Assembly: GCA_902764145.1 (NCBI GenBank)
Contig: CACWUS010000001.1
Span: 106,910-170,909 of the forward strand
Reading direction: 5' to 3'
Length of the DNA stretch: 64,000 nt
DNA from: an uncultured Erysipelotrichaceae bacterium
GTDB lineage: Bacteria > Bacillota_I > Bacilli_A > RF39 > UBA660
Positions 8,698 to 16,633 of the stretch are shown piece by piece. How positions within the stretch are numbered: the first letter of the stretch is position 1; each line of letters starts with the position of its first letter. The notes beneath the pieces are model-generated. The model did not search any database, was not told the origin of the DNA, and saw nothing but the letters and a program-made list of their open reading frames with translations. The position numbers were made by a program, and so were the translations under genes.

Positions 8698-8771
8698 GGA
8701 ACCATAGCCAAGTGGTAAGGCCCCGGTCTGCAACACCGTCATCGCCGGTTCGAATCCGGCTGGTTCCTCCA
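8698..8771 (+). tRNA. tRNA-Cys (GCA)
   Basis: Acceptor GGAACCA (8698-8704) pairs with TGGTTCC (8761-8767). The anticodon loop CTGCAAC gives GCA. The T arm has GGTTCGAATCC, the discriminator is T as expected for Cys, and CCA (8769-8771) is encoded. Confidence 0.97.
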
Positions 8772-8780
8772 ATTTTAAAA

Positions 8781-8807
8781 AAACTCATTTTTGAGTTTCT
8801 TTTTTTA
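8781..8807 (+). terminator. Intrinsic terminator of tRNA-Cys
   Basis: AAACTCA (8781-8787), TTTT loop, TGAGTTT (8792-8798), C then a T run. Confidence 0.9.
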
Positions 8808-8838
8808 TGCTATAATTTTTATGTAGGATGTGATTAAT

Positions 8839-10305
8839 ATGAATTTATCTAAATCCAAATATTGTCAGGCAGTTCAATGTAAAAAAATATTGTGGCTTGA
8901 TAAATACAAAAGAGAAGTAAAGGAAGAAATAGATAACAAAAGTGTTTTAGAAAATGGTACTAATGTTGGTGAGTTAGCTAAAAGATTATTTGGAAAGTAT
9001 GTTGATATTGAATATAATAGTGATTTAAATAAAATGATAAGTGATACCAAGGAAGCTCTTAAAGAAAAAAACACTATTATAACTGAAGCTTCATTTGTTT
9101 ATGATAATAATTTTTGTAGTGTTGATATACTAAAAAAAGAGAATGATGAGTATATGATGTATGAAGTCAAAAGTTCAACTCATGTTAGTGATATTTATTT
9201 AGAAGACATTTCATACCAATATTATGTTCTTACTAGTTTAGGAATGAATGTAAAGAAAGCATTTATAATATATATTAATAGTGACTATGTAAGAAATGGT
9301 GATCTTGAATTAGATAAATTATTTATAACTAAAGATGTAACTGAGATTGTTGAATCTAAAAAAAGAGAAGTAGAAGCAAACATTAAAGAAACAAAAGAAT
9401 TTTTAAGTAATAAGAGCGAGCCTAATATAGATATAGGTAGTCATTGCTTTTCACCATATGATTGTCCATTTTTTAAATATTGTTCAAGGAATTTACCTGA
9501 AAAGAATGTATTTGATTTAAAAGGTTTAAATTTAAATAAAAAAGTTGAATTTTATAACAATGGAATTGTTAGCTATGAAGACTTAATCAATAGTAATTTA
9601 GCAGATAAGTATAAGGATGTAATTGATTTTGAATTAAATGGTAAAAAAGATAAAGTAAATAAAAAGATGATTAAAAACTTTTTAGATACTTTATCTTATC
9701 CTATTTATCATCTTGATTTTGAGTCTTATCAGGAAGCTATTCCTTCATATGATGGAATTAGACCTTATATGCAAATACCATTTCAATATTCACTTCATAT
9801 AGAAGATAAGAATGGAAATATAGAACATAAAGAATTTTTAGCTTCTGGAACTGGTGATTCAAGAAGAGAACTTGCTTTAAAACTAATAAATGATATTCCT
9901 AAAAATTCTTGTATACTTGCATATAACATGGCTTTTGAAAAAAGTATTATAAAATATTTAGCTAGTTTATATGATGATTTAAGTGAACATTTAATGAATA
10001 TTTATGATAATATTAGAGATTTAATGATACCATTTAAAAATAGGGATTATTATAGTAAAGAGATGCATGGTTCTTATTCAATAAAATATGTTCTTCCTGC
10101 TTTATATCCTGATGATCCTGATTTGGATTATCATAATCTTGATATGGTACATAATGGAAGTGAAGCAAGTGATAGTTATTTTAAATTATCTATGCTTGAA
10201 GGAAAGGAACTAGAGGAATTAAGAGAAAATATGCTAAAATACTGTGAACTTGATACATATGCAATGGTAAAAGTTTTAGAAAAATTAAAAGATTCTATTA
10301 AGTAG
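8839..10305 (+). CDS. DUF2779 protein: Cas4/RecB-like nuclease plus RNase H-like domain
   Basis: 488 aa from ATG 8839; TAGGATGTGAT upstream nearly matches the full Shine-Dalgarno sequence and rules out the GTG at 8830. N-terminal part (LSKSKYCQAVQCKKILWLDKY, with later MYEVKSST as the Asp/Glu-x-Lys core and a downstream cluster HCFSPYDCPFFKYC) looks like a PD-(D/E)XK, Cas4/RecB-type nuclease with a Cys metal site. The C-terminal part is DUF2779, an exonuclease/RNase H-like fold: HLDFES (approx. 291-296), then AYNMAFEK, and CELDTYAMVKV at the end carry the acidic residues. The family is common in Mollicutes, Bacilli and bacteroidetes; its biological role is not established. It stands alone, with no Cas genes near. 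Confidence 0.85.
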   Translation: MNLSKSKYCQAVQCKKILWLDKYKREVKEEIDNKSVLENGTNVGELAKRLFGKYVDIEYNSDLNKMISDTKEALKEKNTIITEASFVYDNNFCSVDILKKENDEYMMYEVKSSTHVSDIYLEDISYQYYVLTSLGMNVKKAFIIYINSDYVRNGDLELDKLFITKDVTEIVESKKREVEANIKETKEFLSNKSEPNIDIGSHCFSPYDCPFFKYCSRNLPEKNVFDLKGLNLNKKVEFYNNGIVSYEDLINSNLADKYKDVIDFELNGKKDKVNKKMIKNFLDTLSYPIYHLDFESYQEAIPSYDGIRPYMQIPFQYSLHIEDKNGNIEHKEFLASGTGDSRRELALKLINDIPKNSCILAYNMAFEKSIIKYLASLYDDLSEHLMNIYDNIRDLMIPFKNRDYYSKEMHGSYSIKYVLPALYPDDPDLDYHNLDMVHNGSEASDSYFKLSMLEGKELEELRENMLKYCELDTYAMVKVLEKLKDSIK

Positions 10306-10314
10306 AATCTTTTT
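10287..10314. terminator. Bidirectional terminator between convergent genes
   Basis: AAAAGATTCT (10287-10296) and AGAATCTTTT (10304-10313) with a 7-nt loop; A and T runs on either side serve the DUF2779 gene and the convergent lipoprotein gene. Confidence 0.85.
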
Positions 10315-10766
10315 TAATATCCAAGTTCTTTTATTATCTTTTTAATTGTTTTTTCATAGTCTTTTTTTGCTGATGCATATAGTAAAGTATCATCAACTTG
10401 TATTATATAGAAGTACAAATCATTGTTTTTTAAAGTAAATTTAATACTATTAATATCACTAACAGTACCATTAGTATATGCACCATATTTATATTGTTTT
10501 TCTACATTATTTTTATTCATATTAAATAGTGTTACTGCATTTTCTTCTTCTGTTGCTTTTACAAATTGAATTACATAATTATCATTTTCTTTTGCTTCAA
10601 ATGCATATTTTATTAAAACAGAGTCTTGATAATTATTTGTTATATCTGAAGTGGTTAAATTGTTATTTGTCATTATTTTTTGAAATTGTTCAATATCAAT
10701 TGGTGTTATTCTTCCACAACCATATAAAATTAATAGTAAGAATAAAGAAATAATAAATTTTTTCAT
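10314..10766 (-). CDS. Small lipoprotein, unknown
   Basis: 150 aa. Signal sequence MKKFIISLFLLLILYGC with lipobox LYGC, predicting lipid-modified Cys17 and attachment to the outer face of the membrane. The mature part (~130 aa) alternates strands and helices (FVKATEEENAVTLFNMN, DLYFYIIQVDDTLLYAS); no family recognised. Start supported by AGGTG upstream. Convergent with the DUF2779 gene and divergent from queH. Confidence 0.75.
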   Translation of the reverse strand: MKKFIISLFLLLILYGCGRITPIDIEQFQKIMTNNNLTTSDITNNYQDSVLIKYAFEAKENDNYVIQFVKATEEENAVTLFNMNKNNVEKQYKYGAYTNGTVSDINSIKFTLKNNDLYFYIIQVDDTLLYASAKKDYEKTIKKIIKELGY

Positions 10767-10842
10767 AGTTCACCTACCTGTTTTTATTATCTCATAGTTG
10801 ATAATAATTTTCAAATTTTATATAATATAGCCGGTGATTTAA

Positions 10843-11469
10843 ATGAATGAGTCATATTATAAATTATGTTTAGAAGAATTAAAAAAAATAGATAAACCTA
10901 AAAAAATACTATTACATAGTTGTTGTGCTCCTTGTAGTAGTCATGTAATATCATATTTAACAAAGTATTTTGATATTACTATACTTTATTATAATCCAAA
11001 TATTTCCCCTAAAAGTGAGTATGATAAGAGAAAAAGTGAGCAAATAAGATTAATTAAAGAAATAGATAAGGAAAATAAAATAAACATTATTGATTGTGAT
11101 TATGATAATGATTTATATGAAAAGTTAATTAAAGGTTATGAGGATTGTCCTGAAAGAGGTAATAGATGTACTATATGTTTTAATTTGAGACTTGATAAAA
11201 CTGCCAAAATGGCAAGCGAACTTAAATATGATTATTTTTGTAGTACGTTAACTGTAAGTCCATATAAAAATTCTAAATTAATAAATGAAATTGGTAAAAA
11301 AATGGAAGAAAAATATAATATTAAATGGTTATATTCTGATTTTAAAAAAGAAGATGGATATAAACATTCAATTGAACTATCTAAGAAGTACGGACTCTAT
11401 AGACAGGATTATTGTGGATGCAAATACTCTGTTAGAGAAAAGAAGTTAGATCAAAAAATTGTAGTTTAG
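10843..11469 (+). CDS. queH: Epoxyqueuosine reductase QueH
   Basis: 208 aa. Carries the QueH (formerly DUF208) cysteine signature: C27-C28-x2-C31 after the strand KILLHS, CTICF near residue 105, and a C-terminal CGCKYS. QueH reduces epoxyqueuosine to queuosine in tRNA, the last step of Q synthesis, using an iron-sulfur cluster; it replaces cobalamin-dependent QueG in many anaerobes. It spans nearly the full family length. No other queuosine gene is nearby. It ends convergently with the cation exporter gene, with stop codons overlapping by 4 nt inside a shared hairpin. Confidence 0.92.
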   Translation: MNESYYKLCLEELKKIDKPKKILLHSCCAPCSSHVISYLTKYFDITILYYNPNISPKSEYDKRKSEQIRLIKEIDKENKINIIDCDYDNDLYEKLIKGYEDCPERGNRCTICFNLRLDKTAKMASELKYDYFCSTLTVSPYKNSKLINEIGKKMEEKYNIKWLYSDFKKEDGYKHSIELSKKYGLYRQDYCGCKYSVREKKLDQKIVV

Positions 11470-11485
11470 TTACTACAATTTTTTG
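11452..11485. terminator. Bidirectional terminator, queH / cation exporter
   Basis: A 14-bp perfect stem: 11452-11465 pairs with 11472-11485, 6-nt loop. Both stop codons (11467-11469 plus; 11466-11468 minus) lie in the loop. Confidence 0.95.
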
Positions 11486-12377
11486 ATTCACATTCTTCAT
11501 TTATAAATTCAAATTCTAGAGTAGAATGTTTAATATTATTTGTTTCCAAATATTCTTTAATATCATGTTTTAATGTTATTAAATCTTTTTTATTTATATT
11601 ATCATCTATCAAGATGTGAGCTGTTAAATAATTGTTTATTCCATCCAGTGTCCATATATGTATATGGTGTATGTCTTTTACTAAATTGAATTTTTCTTTA
11701 ATATCAACTTTTATTGAATCGATGTTAATATTATCTGGAACTTTTTCCATAAATATATAAAAGACTTCTTTCATATATTTATAAACATGATACAGAATAT
11801 ATATAGCAATAAGTATTGACAATATTGGATCAATAATATATAGCTTGAATAATTTTATAAGAATACTTCCAATTAAAACTGCTATCCAGCCCATTACATC
11901 TTCTAACATATGTAAGTTTATTGCTTTTTCATTGTGCTTTTTTGCGTGTGATGTTCTATAAGCTGCATAACCATTTATAAATACACCAAAAATAGCAAAT
12001 ATTATCATGGCATCATAATTTATTTTTTCTACATGCATTAATCTTGGTATAGCATTATATAAAACTATAATAGATCCTGTTAAAAGAACTATTGATGTTA
12101 TAATAGCTCCAAGTAAAGAATATCTCAAATATCCATATGTGTAATTATTATCTGATTTCTTTTTACTTTTCTTTTCAAGCAAGTAGGATACACCAATGGA
12201 AATTGAATCTCCAAAATCATGTATTGAATCAGTAAATATTGAAATACTATTAGTTAAAAAGCCTCCAATAACTTCTAATATAGAGAATAATAAATTAAGT
12301 AAAAATGCAACTTTAATATTTTCTTCTGCTCTATCATTATGAATAACTGAATGATGATTATGTATTTCTTTTTTCAT
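11466..12377 (-). CDS. Cation diffusion facilitator, probable Zn2+ exporter
   Basis: 303 aa from ATG 12377 (AGGTG 6 nt upstream; the GTG at 12386 is part of that site). Six transmembrane helices followed by a ~90-residue cytoplasmic domain. The metal-site motifs are SIHDFGDS in TM2 and LHMLEDVMG in TM5, i.e. HxxxD pairs typical of the Zn/Cd branch (CzcD/ZitB). The C-terminal domain has HHIHIWTLDG, the usual CDF dimerisation/metal region. His-rich N-terminus (HNHHSVIHN). Exports divalent metal in exchange for protons. Single-gene unit. Confidence 0.9.
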   Translation of the reverse strand: MKKEIHNHHSVIHNDRAEENIKVAFLLNLLFSILEVIGGFLTNSISIFTDSIHDFGDSISIGVSYLLEKKSKKKSDNNYTYGYLRYSLLGAIITSIVLLTGSIIVLYNAIPRLMHVEKINYDAMIIFAIFGVFINGYAAYRTSHAKKHNEKAINLHMLEDVMGWIAVLIGSILIKLFKLYIIDPILSILIAIYILYHVYKYMKEVFYIFMEKVPDNINIDSIKVDIKEKFNLVKDIHHIHIWTLDGINNYLTAHILIDDNINKKDLITLKHDIKEYLETNNIKHSTLEFEFINEECESKNCSN

Positions 12378-12407
12378 ATACTTCACCTAATTAATTATAT
12401 CACATTA

Positions 12408-12436
12408 TTGAATATGCATTCTATTTTTAGTATAAT
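12408..12436 (+). promoter_or_regulatory. Promoter for the small peptide / LTA-synthase operon
   Basis: TTGAAT (12408-12413), 17-bp spacer, TATAAT (12431-12436), 17 bp before the ATG at 12454. Confidence 0.75.
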
Positions 12437-12453
12437 AATCTTGGTGAATTTTT

Positions 12454-12591
12454 ATGAGCTATATGACTGAAAGATTAATGACATTAGATCCGGGTTATGA
12501 AACAGAAATAGCAATTTGTTTAATAATTGGAATACTTTTAATACTATCAATAATAATATTAACTATAATAAAAAAACTTAAGGATAAATAA
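12454..12591 (+). CDS. 45-aa single-pass membrane peptide ahead of LTA synthase
   Basis: ATG 12454 with GGTGA 7 nt upstream, TAA at 12589-12591, one base before the next gene's ATG. Sequence: a short polar start (MSYMTERLMTLDPGYETE), a 20-residue hydrophobic helix (AICLIIGILLILSIIILTII) and a KKLKDK tail, predicting N-out, C-in. The good ribosome site, the promoter immediately upstream and the 1-nt gap to the LTA-synthase-like gene argue that it is translated and coupled to it. Possible regulator or assembly partner of that enzyme; no family recognised. Confidence 0.65.
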   Translation: MSYMTERLMTLDPGYETEIAICLIIGILLILSIIILTIIKKLKDK

Positions 12592-12592
12592 T

Positions 12593-14503
12593 ATGAAAAA
12601 AAACAATATGATTTTATGGTGGAGTTTTTGGCTCGTTTTTCTAGAATTAGTATATAAGGTTTTTATAATTAAAAACTTTTTTACTTGGACAACTTTTTCG
12701 GTTATTTTATTTACAATTCCTTGGATAATTATTTTAACTATAGTAACAAGTATATTTAATGAAAAGATAAATAAAATAATAAACATTTTATTAACATCAT
12801 TTTTAATAATTTTAACTTTAGCTCAAATTGTATATTATAATTTTTATTCTTCTATGTTTTCTTTTTTCTCTTTAACTGGTGGAGGAACAGGTCAAGTTTT
12901 CCAATTTTATACAATGATAATTGAAGTGATTTTGAGAATTTGGTATATTTTTGCGATTGTTCTTATTCCTTTGATAGTTGTTTTTGTATTTAAAAATAAA
13001 ATTAAGTATGGAAGAATAAATTATAAGGGATTAATTACGTATTTTATAATTTTTATATTTTCAATCGTAGGAATATTTATTGAACTCAATGTTGATAAGA
13101 GTTTGTATTCAACTAAGAGATTAATTAATGATACTTATTCTTCTATGTTAACTATTAATAAAACAGGATTGTTAACAATGGAAATTTTGGATTTATATAG
13201 ATATTTTTTTGGATTTAGTGAAAATATTGTTATTGAAGAAAAATATGATGTCTATAAATATGATGAAAAGTATAATATGTTAAATATCAACTTTGAAAAA
13301 TTGATTAATAGTGAAAAAGATGTTGATATAAAAAAAATGCATAAGTATTTTAGTACAATTGAACCAAGTAATAAAAATCAATATACTGGAATATTTAAAG
13401 GAAAAAATATTATTTTAATAAATGCTGAATCTTTTGATATTACAGCTATAGATAAAAATATAACTCCAACTTTATATAAAATGGTTAATAATGGTTTTGT
13501 TTTTAATAATTATTATCAACCTTTATATCCAATATCAACATTTGATGGTGAATATATGAATCTTACTAGCCTAATACCAAAAGAGGGCGTATGGAGTTTA
13601 AGGGTGTCAAGTGACAAAGTAATGCCTTTTGTATATGGAAATGTTTTCAAAAAAATAGGATATAACACACATGCATATCACAATCACGTGTATAATTTTT
13701 ATGAAAGAGAACAAACTCATCCTAAAATGGGCTTTGATTATATGGCTTGTGGAAATGGTCTAGAAAAAGTAATGAATTGTAATAATTGGCCAAATAGTGA
13801 TTATGAAATGATTAAATCAACCGTTGATTTTTATACAAATAATAATAATCCATTTGCAGTTTACTATATGACGGTGAGTGGACATTTAAATTACAATTTT
13901 AAAGAAAATGCAATGTCAATCAAAAATAAAGAAAGTGTTTCTTCTTTAAATTATAGTAATAAAATGAAATCTTATATTGCCGCAAATAAGGAATTGGATT
14001 TAGCAATGGAATATTTAATTAATTATTTAGATAATAAAAAATTATTAGATGATACTTTAATAGTTATTTCACCAGATCATTATCCATATGGATTAACTTG
14101 TGATGAACTAAATGAAATAAGTGATAATGATAGATGCAATAAATTTGAGTTATATCATACATCATTAATAATGTATAATCCAGATATTAAGAAAACTGAA
14201 GTAAATAAAGTTGTTTCTGGAATAGATATATTACCAACTATATTCAATTTATTTGGAATAGAATATGATTCAAGATTATTAATGGGAGTAGATGCATTAA
14301 GTGATAAAGAAGGAATAGCAATACTGTCAGATCGAAGTTGGATAAGCGATTATGGTACTTATGATAGTATTAGCAACAAATTTTCATCTAAAAAAAGAGT
14401 GAATGATGATTATGTAGATAGAATAAATAATATTGTTAGTGAAAAGGTAAGTGTTTCATCTGCTATACTTGAAAAAAATTATTATAAAAAGTTAGGGTAT
14501 TAA
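12593..14503 (+). CDS. LTA-synthase-like phosphoglycerol transferase
   Basis: 636 aa. Five transmembrane helices in the first ~190 residues, then an extracellular alkaline-phosphatase/sulfatase-fold domain (approx. 260-600). Motifs: NIILINAESFD (metal-binding Glu), PISTFDGE with nucleophile-position Thr316, the HLNY segment, and VISPDHYPYG (metal Asp-His). This is the LtaS/MdoB family layout; such enzymes transfer phosphoglycerol from phosphatidylglycerol to a glycolipid or glycan at the outer membrane face. Acceptor cannot be told from sequence. It follows the 45-aa peptide by 1 nt and is separated from the glycosylase gene by 1 nt, so all three form an operon. Confidence 0.85.
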   Translation: MKKNNMILWWSFWLVFLELVYKVFIIKNFFTWTTFSVILFTIPWIIILTIVTSIFNEKINKIINILLTSFLIILTLAQIVYYNFYSSMFSFFSLTGGGTGQVFQFYTMIIEVILRIWYIFAIVLIPLIVVFVFKNKIKYGRINYKGLITYFIIFIFSIVGIFIELNVDKSLYSTKRLINDTYSSMLTINKTGLLTMEILDLYRYFFGFSENIVIEEKYDVYKYDEKYNMLNINFEKLINSEKDVDIKKMHKYFSTIEPSNKNQYTGIFKGKNIILINAESFDITAIDKNITPTLYKMVNNGFVFNNYYQPLYPISTFDGEYMNLTSLIPKEGVWSLRVSSDKVMPFVYGNVFKKIGYNTHAYHNHVYNFYEREQTHPKMGFDYMACGNGLEKVMNCNNWPNSDYEMIKSTVDFYTNNNNPFAVYYMTVSGHLNYNFKENAMSIKNKESVSSLNYSNKMKSYIAANKELDLAMEYLINYLDNKKLLDDTLIVISPDHYPYGLTCDELNEISDNDRCNKFELYHTSLIMYNPDIKKTEVNKVVSGIDILPTIFNLFGIEYDSRLLMGVDALSDKEGIAILSDRSWISDYGTYDSISNKFSSKKRVNDDYVDRINNIVSEKVSVSSAILEKNYYKKLGY

Positions 14504-14504
14504 T

Positions 14505-15323
14505 ATGAAAATAGAAGTAGGAAATATAAATGTAGAAGAAATATTATTTAGTGGTTCATGTTTTAGAGCTATTAAAGAAGAAGATGGGAGTATTACAAAT
14601 ATATTATCTGATAGAGTTATTAATCTAAAACAAAATGGAAAATATATTGATGTCTTATCAAGCAATTATGATAATTTGGATAGTGTTATTAGAGAATACT
14701 TTGATTTAAATAGAGACTATGAAAAAATCAATAGTGAATTAATAAGCAATAATAAAGATTTAAAAGAAATGATAGATAAATGTCTTGATTATAGAATTTT
14801 AAATCAAGATTCATTTGAAATGTGCGTTAGTTATATTATTAGTCAAAATAATAATGTAAAAAGAATAAGTAAGAGTATTAATTTGTTATGTGAAAAGTAT
14901 GGTAAAGAGATAATTTTTAATAAAAAAAAGTATTATTTATTTCCAAGATATGATGATTTAAAAAATTTGAGTATTGATGATTTTAGAAGTCTTGGCGTTG
15001 GCTTTAGAGATAAATATTTAGTTGATTTTATGTCTAAATATCCACTATTAAAAGAAATAGATAATTTGAGTACTGAAAATGCTTTAGCTGTATTAATGAA
15101 TATAAAAGGAATTGGCTTAAAAGTAGCATCTTGTATCTTATTATTTGGTTACAAAAGGTTAGATATTTTTCCTATTGATACTTGGGTAAAGCATTATATA
15201 TCAGATAATTATAAAATTAAAAACGATGTAAAATCTATTGAAAAATTTGCTAGAGACAATTTTAAGGGATATTCTGGTTTAGTAATACAATATATGTTTC
15301 ATAGTAAGAGGAACTTAAAATAG
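14505..15323 (+). CDS. 8-oxoguanine DNA glycosylase (OGG-type, HhH-GPD)
   Basis: 272 aa. N-terminal antiparallel-sheet domain (FSGSCFRA to residue ~85), then the helix-hairpin-helix-GPD domain: SYIISQNNNVKRI (typical of OGG/AlkA) and NIKGIGLKVASCILLFG, in which Lys205 or so is the OGG1 catalytic lysine, followed by FPIDTWV with catalytic Asp225. The combination of HhH lysine and the N-terminal domain indicates a bifunctional glycosylase/lyase that removes 8-oxoguanine from DNA. Translationally linked to the LTA-synthase-like gene without obvious functional reason. Confidence 0.88.
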   Translation: MKIEVGNINVEEILFSGSCFRAIKEEDGSITNILSDRVINLKQNGKYIDVLSSNYDNLDSVIREYFDLNRDYEKINSELISNNKDLKEMIDKCLDYRILNQDSFEMCVSYIISQNNNVKRISKSINLLCEKYGKEIIFNKKKYYLFPRYDDLKNLSIDDFRSLGVGFRDKYLVDFMSKYPLLKEIDNLSTENALAVLMNIKGIGLKVASCILLFGYKRLDIFPIDTWVKHYISDNYKIKNDVKSIEKFARDNFKGYSGLVIQYMFHSKRNLK

Positions 15324-15332
15324 TTCTTTTTT
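15309..15332 (+). terminator. Weak intrinsic terminator
   Basis: GAACT (15311-15315) pairs with AGTTC (15322-15326), followed by six T; stop codon in the loop. Confidence 0.6.
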
Positions 15333-15385
15333 ATTGATTTTTTTTGTTAAAAGGATTATAATATAGCGTACTTAGGGGTGGTATT

Positions 15386-16438
15386 ATGGAAAATGAAGCA
15401 AAGAAAATAGTAGAACTATATAATAAAGCAAATTCTAATAAGGAAGAAATTGTATTATACAATGAAGATGGTAGAGATTTTAGTAGAGCTGAGATGACAG
15501 TTTTAGCATGTTTAGCTATAGTTGCTAGAGAAGCAGAATATTCAAAAATGCCTGCTTTACCAAAAGAAGTAGATTACGATGAAGTAATAAAAATATTAAT
15601 TATTAATAGTTTAGATGGCAAAATTTCTGGTCTTAAAAAGGAAAAAGAATACTCAAATTTAATTGAGTCATATAAAAATATGGAAATGGGGCCTGCTTAT
15701 GGAGCTAATATAGTTTATAGAGGAATGATTGATAATTTTAACCCTATATTAGATCCTGTATATAAAGAGGAAGTATTTGTTTTTGAAAATTTGCGTTTAA
15801 GAGAATTAATTAGAAAAGGACATATATACTGGGGATGCAAAGCTGAAAGATTAGAAAGTATATTAGAACATATTTATGGATGCTTAGTATTGGCTGTTGG
15901 AATAGAATCAGAATATTCATATAGTATCGACTATAAAAAATTATTTAAAATGTTATTATTACATGAGACAGGCGAAATAAAAATAGGTGATTTAACTGAA
16001 TGGGATATTAGTAAGGAAGAAAAAAGTAAAAAGGAAAGAGAAGGAGTAGTAGAAATTCTATCTAAACTGTATGGTGGAGATAGTTTGATAAATCTGTTAG
16101 ATGAATTTAATTTAGGTTCAACTCTTGAATCAGAATATGCTAATTTAATTGATAAATTAGAATATGATATGCAAGTAAAAGTTTATGACGATAATAATAT
16201 GTATGATTTTGAAAGTTATCCTAGAAATGTTGTAACAGAAAGCAATAGGGTACAAGATATTATTAGTAGAGGTGCACAAAGCGTATTTGATGTTCATTAT
16301 GAGTATGACAAATCAAGATATAGTAAATTACCTTGTATGAGAAGAATACTTGAGGAAACTAAACAGTTCAATTTTATTCAAGATAGTGATAAATTATGTA
16401 GTACAACAAAAGCTTTTGTTCCAAAATTAAAAAAATAG
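15386..16438 (+). CDS. HD-domain hydrolase (YfbR/HD_3-like) with HE in place of HD
   Basis: 350 aa, ATG with AGGGGTGG. Residues ~1-130 not recognised. Residues ~150-290 follow the HD_3/5'-deoxynucleotidase pattern: ESILEHIYGCLVLA (first metal His162), then LLLHETGEIKIGDLTEWD where the family has HDxxEaxxGD, and SEYANLIDKLEYDMQ supplying the final Asp. The signature dyad is therefore His193-Glu194 rather than His-Asp, with Glu and GD after it intact. Such proteins dephosphorylate deoxynucleotides or related phosphates; activity with HE is uncertain. Single gene ahead of the uraA leader. Confidence 0.75.
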   Translation: MENEAKKIVELYNKANSNKEEIVLYNEDGRDFSRAEMTVLACLAIVAREAEYSKMPALPKEVDYDEVIKILIINSLDGKISGLKKEKEYSNLIESYKNMEMGPAYGANIVYRGMIDNFNPILDPVYKEEVFVFENLRLRELIRKGHIYWGCKAERLESILEHIYGCLVLAVGIESEYSYSIDYKKLFKMLLLHETGEIKIGDLTEWDISKEEKSKKEREGVVEILSKLYGGDSLINLLDEFNLGSTLESEYANLIDKLEYDMQVKVYDDNNMYDFESYPRNVVTESNRVQDIISRGAQSVFDVHYEYDKSRYSKLPCMRRILEETKQFNFIQDSDKLCSTTKAFVPKLKK

Positions 16439-16467
16439 TTGCAATTAATAAGTAGTTGTGATATCCT
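16439..16467 (+). promoter_or_regulatory. Promoter for the uraA-upp leader
   Basis: TTGCAA (16439-16444), 17-bp spacer, TATCCT (16462-16467) preceded by TGa, an extended -10. It starts at the stop of the previous gene and predicts a transcript start near 16474. Confidence 0.5.
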
Positions 16468-16487
16468 TTTAAAAGAGGAAAAAAGAT

Positions 16488-16571
16488 ATGAGAGAATTAA
16501 CTAACAAAATTGTTTTTGTTAAATGTAGTATTTTATTAGATACTACTGTTGTTGATTTCTTTGATATTTAG
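16488..16571 (+). CDS. 27-aa leader peptide of uraA-upp (putative attenuator ORF)
   Basis: ATG 16488 with AGAGGAA (16474-16480) 7 nt upstream; TAG at 16569-16571. Encodes MRELTNKIVFVKCSILLDTT followed by VVDFFDI. The stop codon directly abuts the terminator stem starting at 16572, so a ribosome finishing the ORF would cover the 5' arm. Within it GTAGTA (16525-16530) pairs with TACTAC (16541-16546), a pause-type hairpin, and the RNA downstream is U-rich. This is the arrangement of enterobacterial pyrBI attenuation, in which slow transcription at low UTP lets the ribosome catch up and prevent termination. Regulation by UTP is inferred from layout and the pyrimidine-salvage genes downstream. Confidence 0.6.
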   Translation: MRELTNKIVFVKCSILLDTTVVDFFDI

Positions 16572-16601
16572 TCTCATCATTTATTGGTGAGATTTTTTTT
16601 T
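16572..16601 (+). terminator. Leader terminator (attenuator) ahead of uraA
   Basis: TCTCATCA (16572-16579), 5-nt loop, TGGTGAGA (16585-16592; one T-G pair), then nine T. It sits between the leader ORF and the uraA ribosome site, so read-through is required for uraA-upp expression from the leader promoter. Confidence 0.85.
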
Positions 16602-16633
16602 GCTTAATTTATTGTTTTTATAAGGAGGAAAAA

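Noticed and set aside
16439..16633. PyrR-binding leader or a metabolite riboswitch before uraA
   Set aside because: No PyrR anti-antiterminator consensus and no room for a folded aptamer; a translated leader ORF with a pause hairpin explains the layout better.
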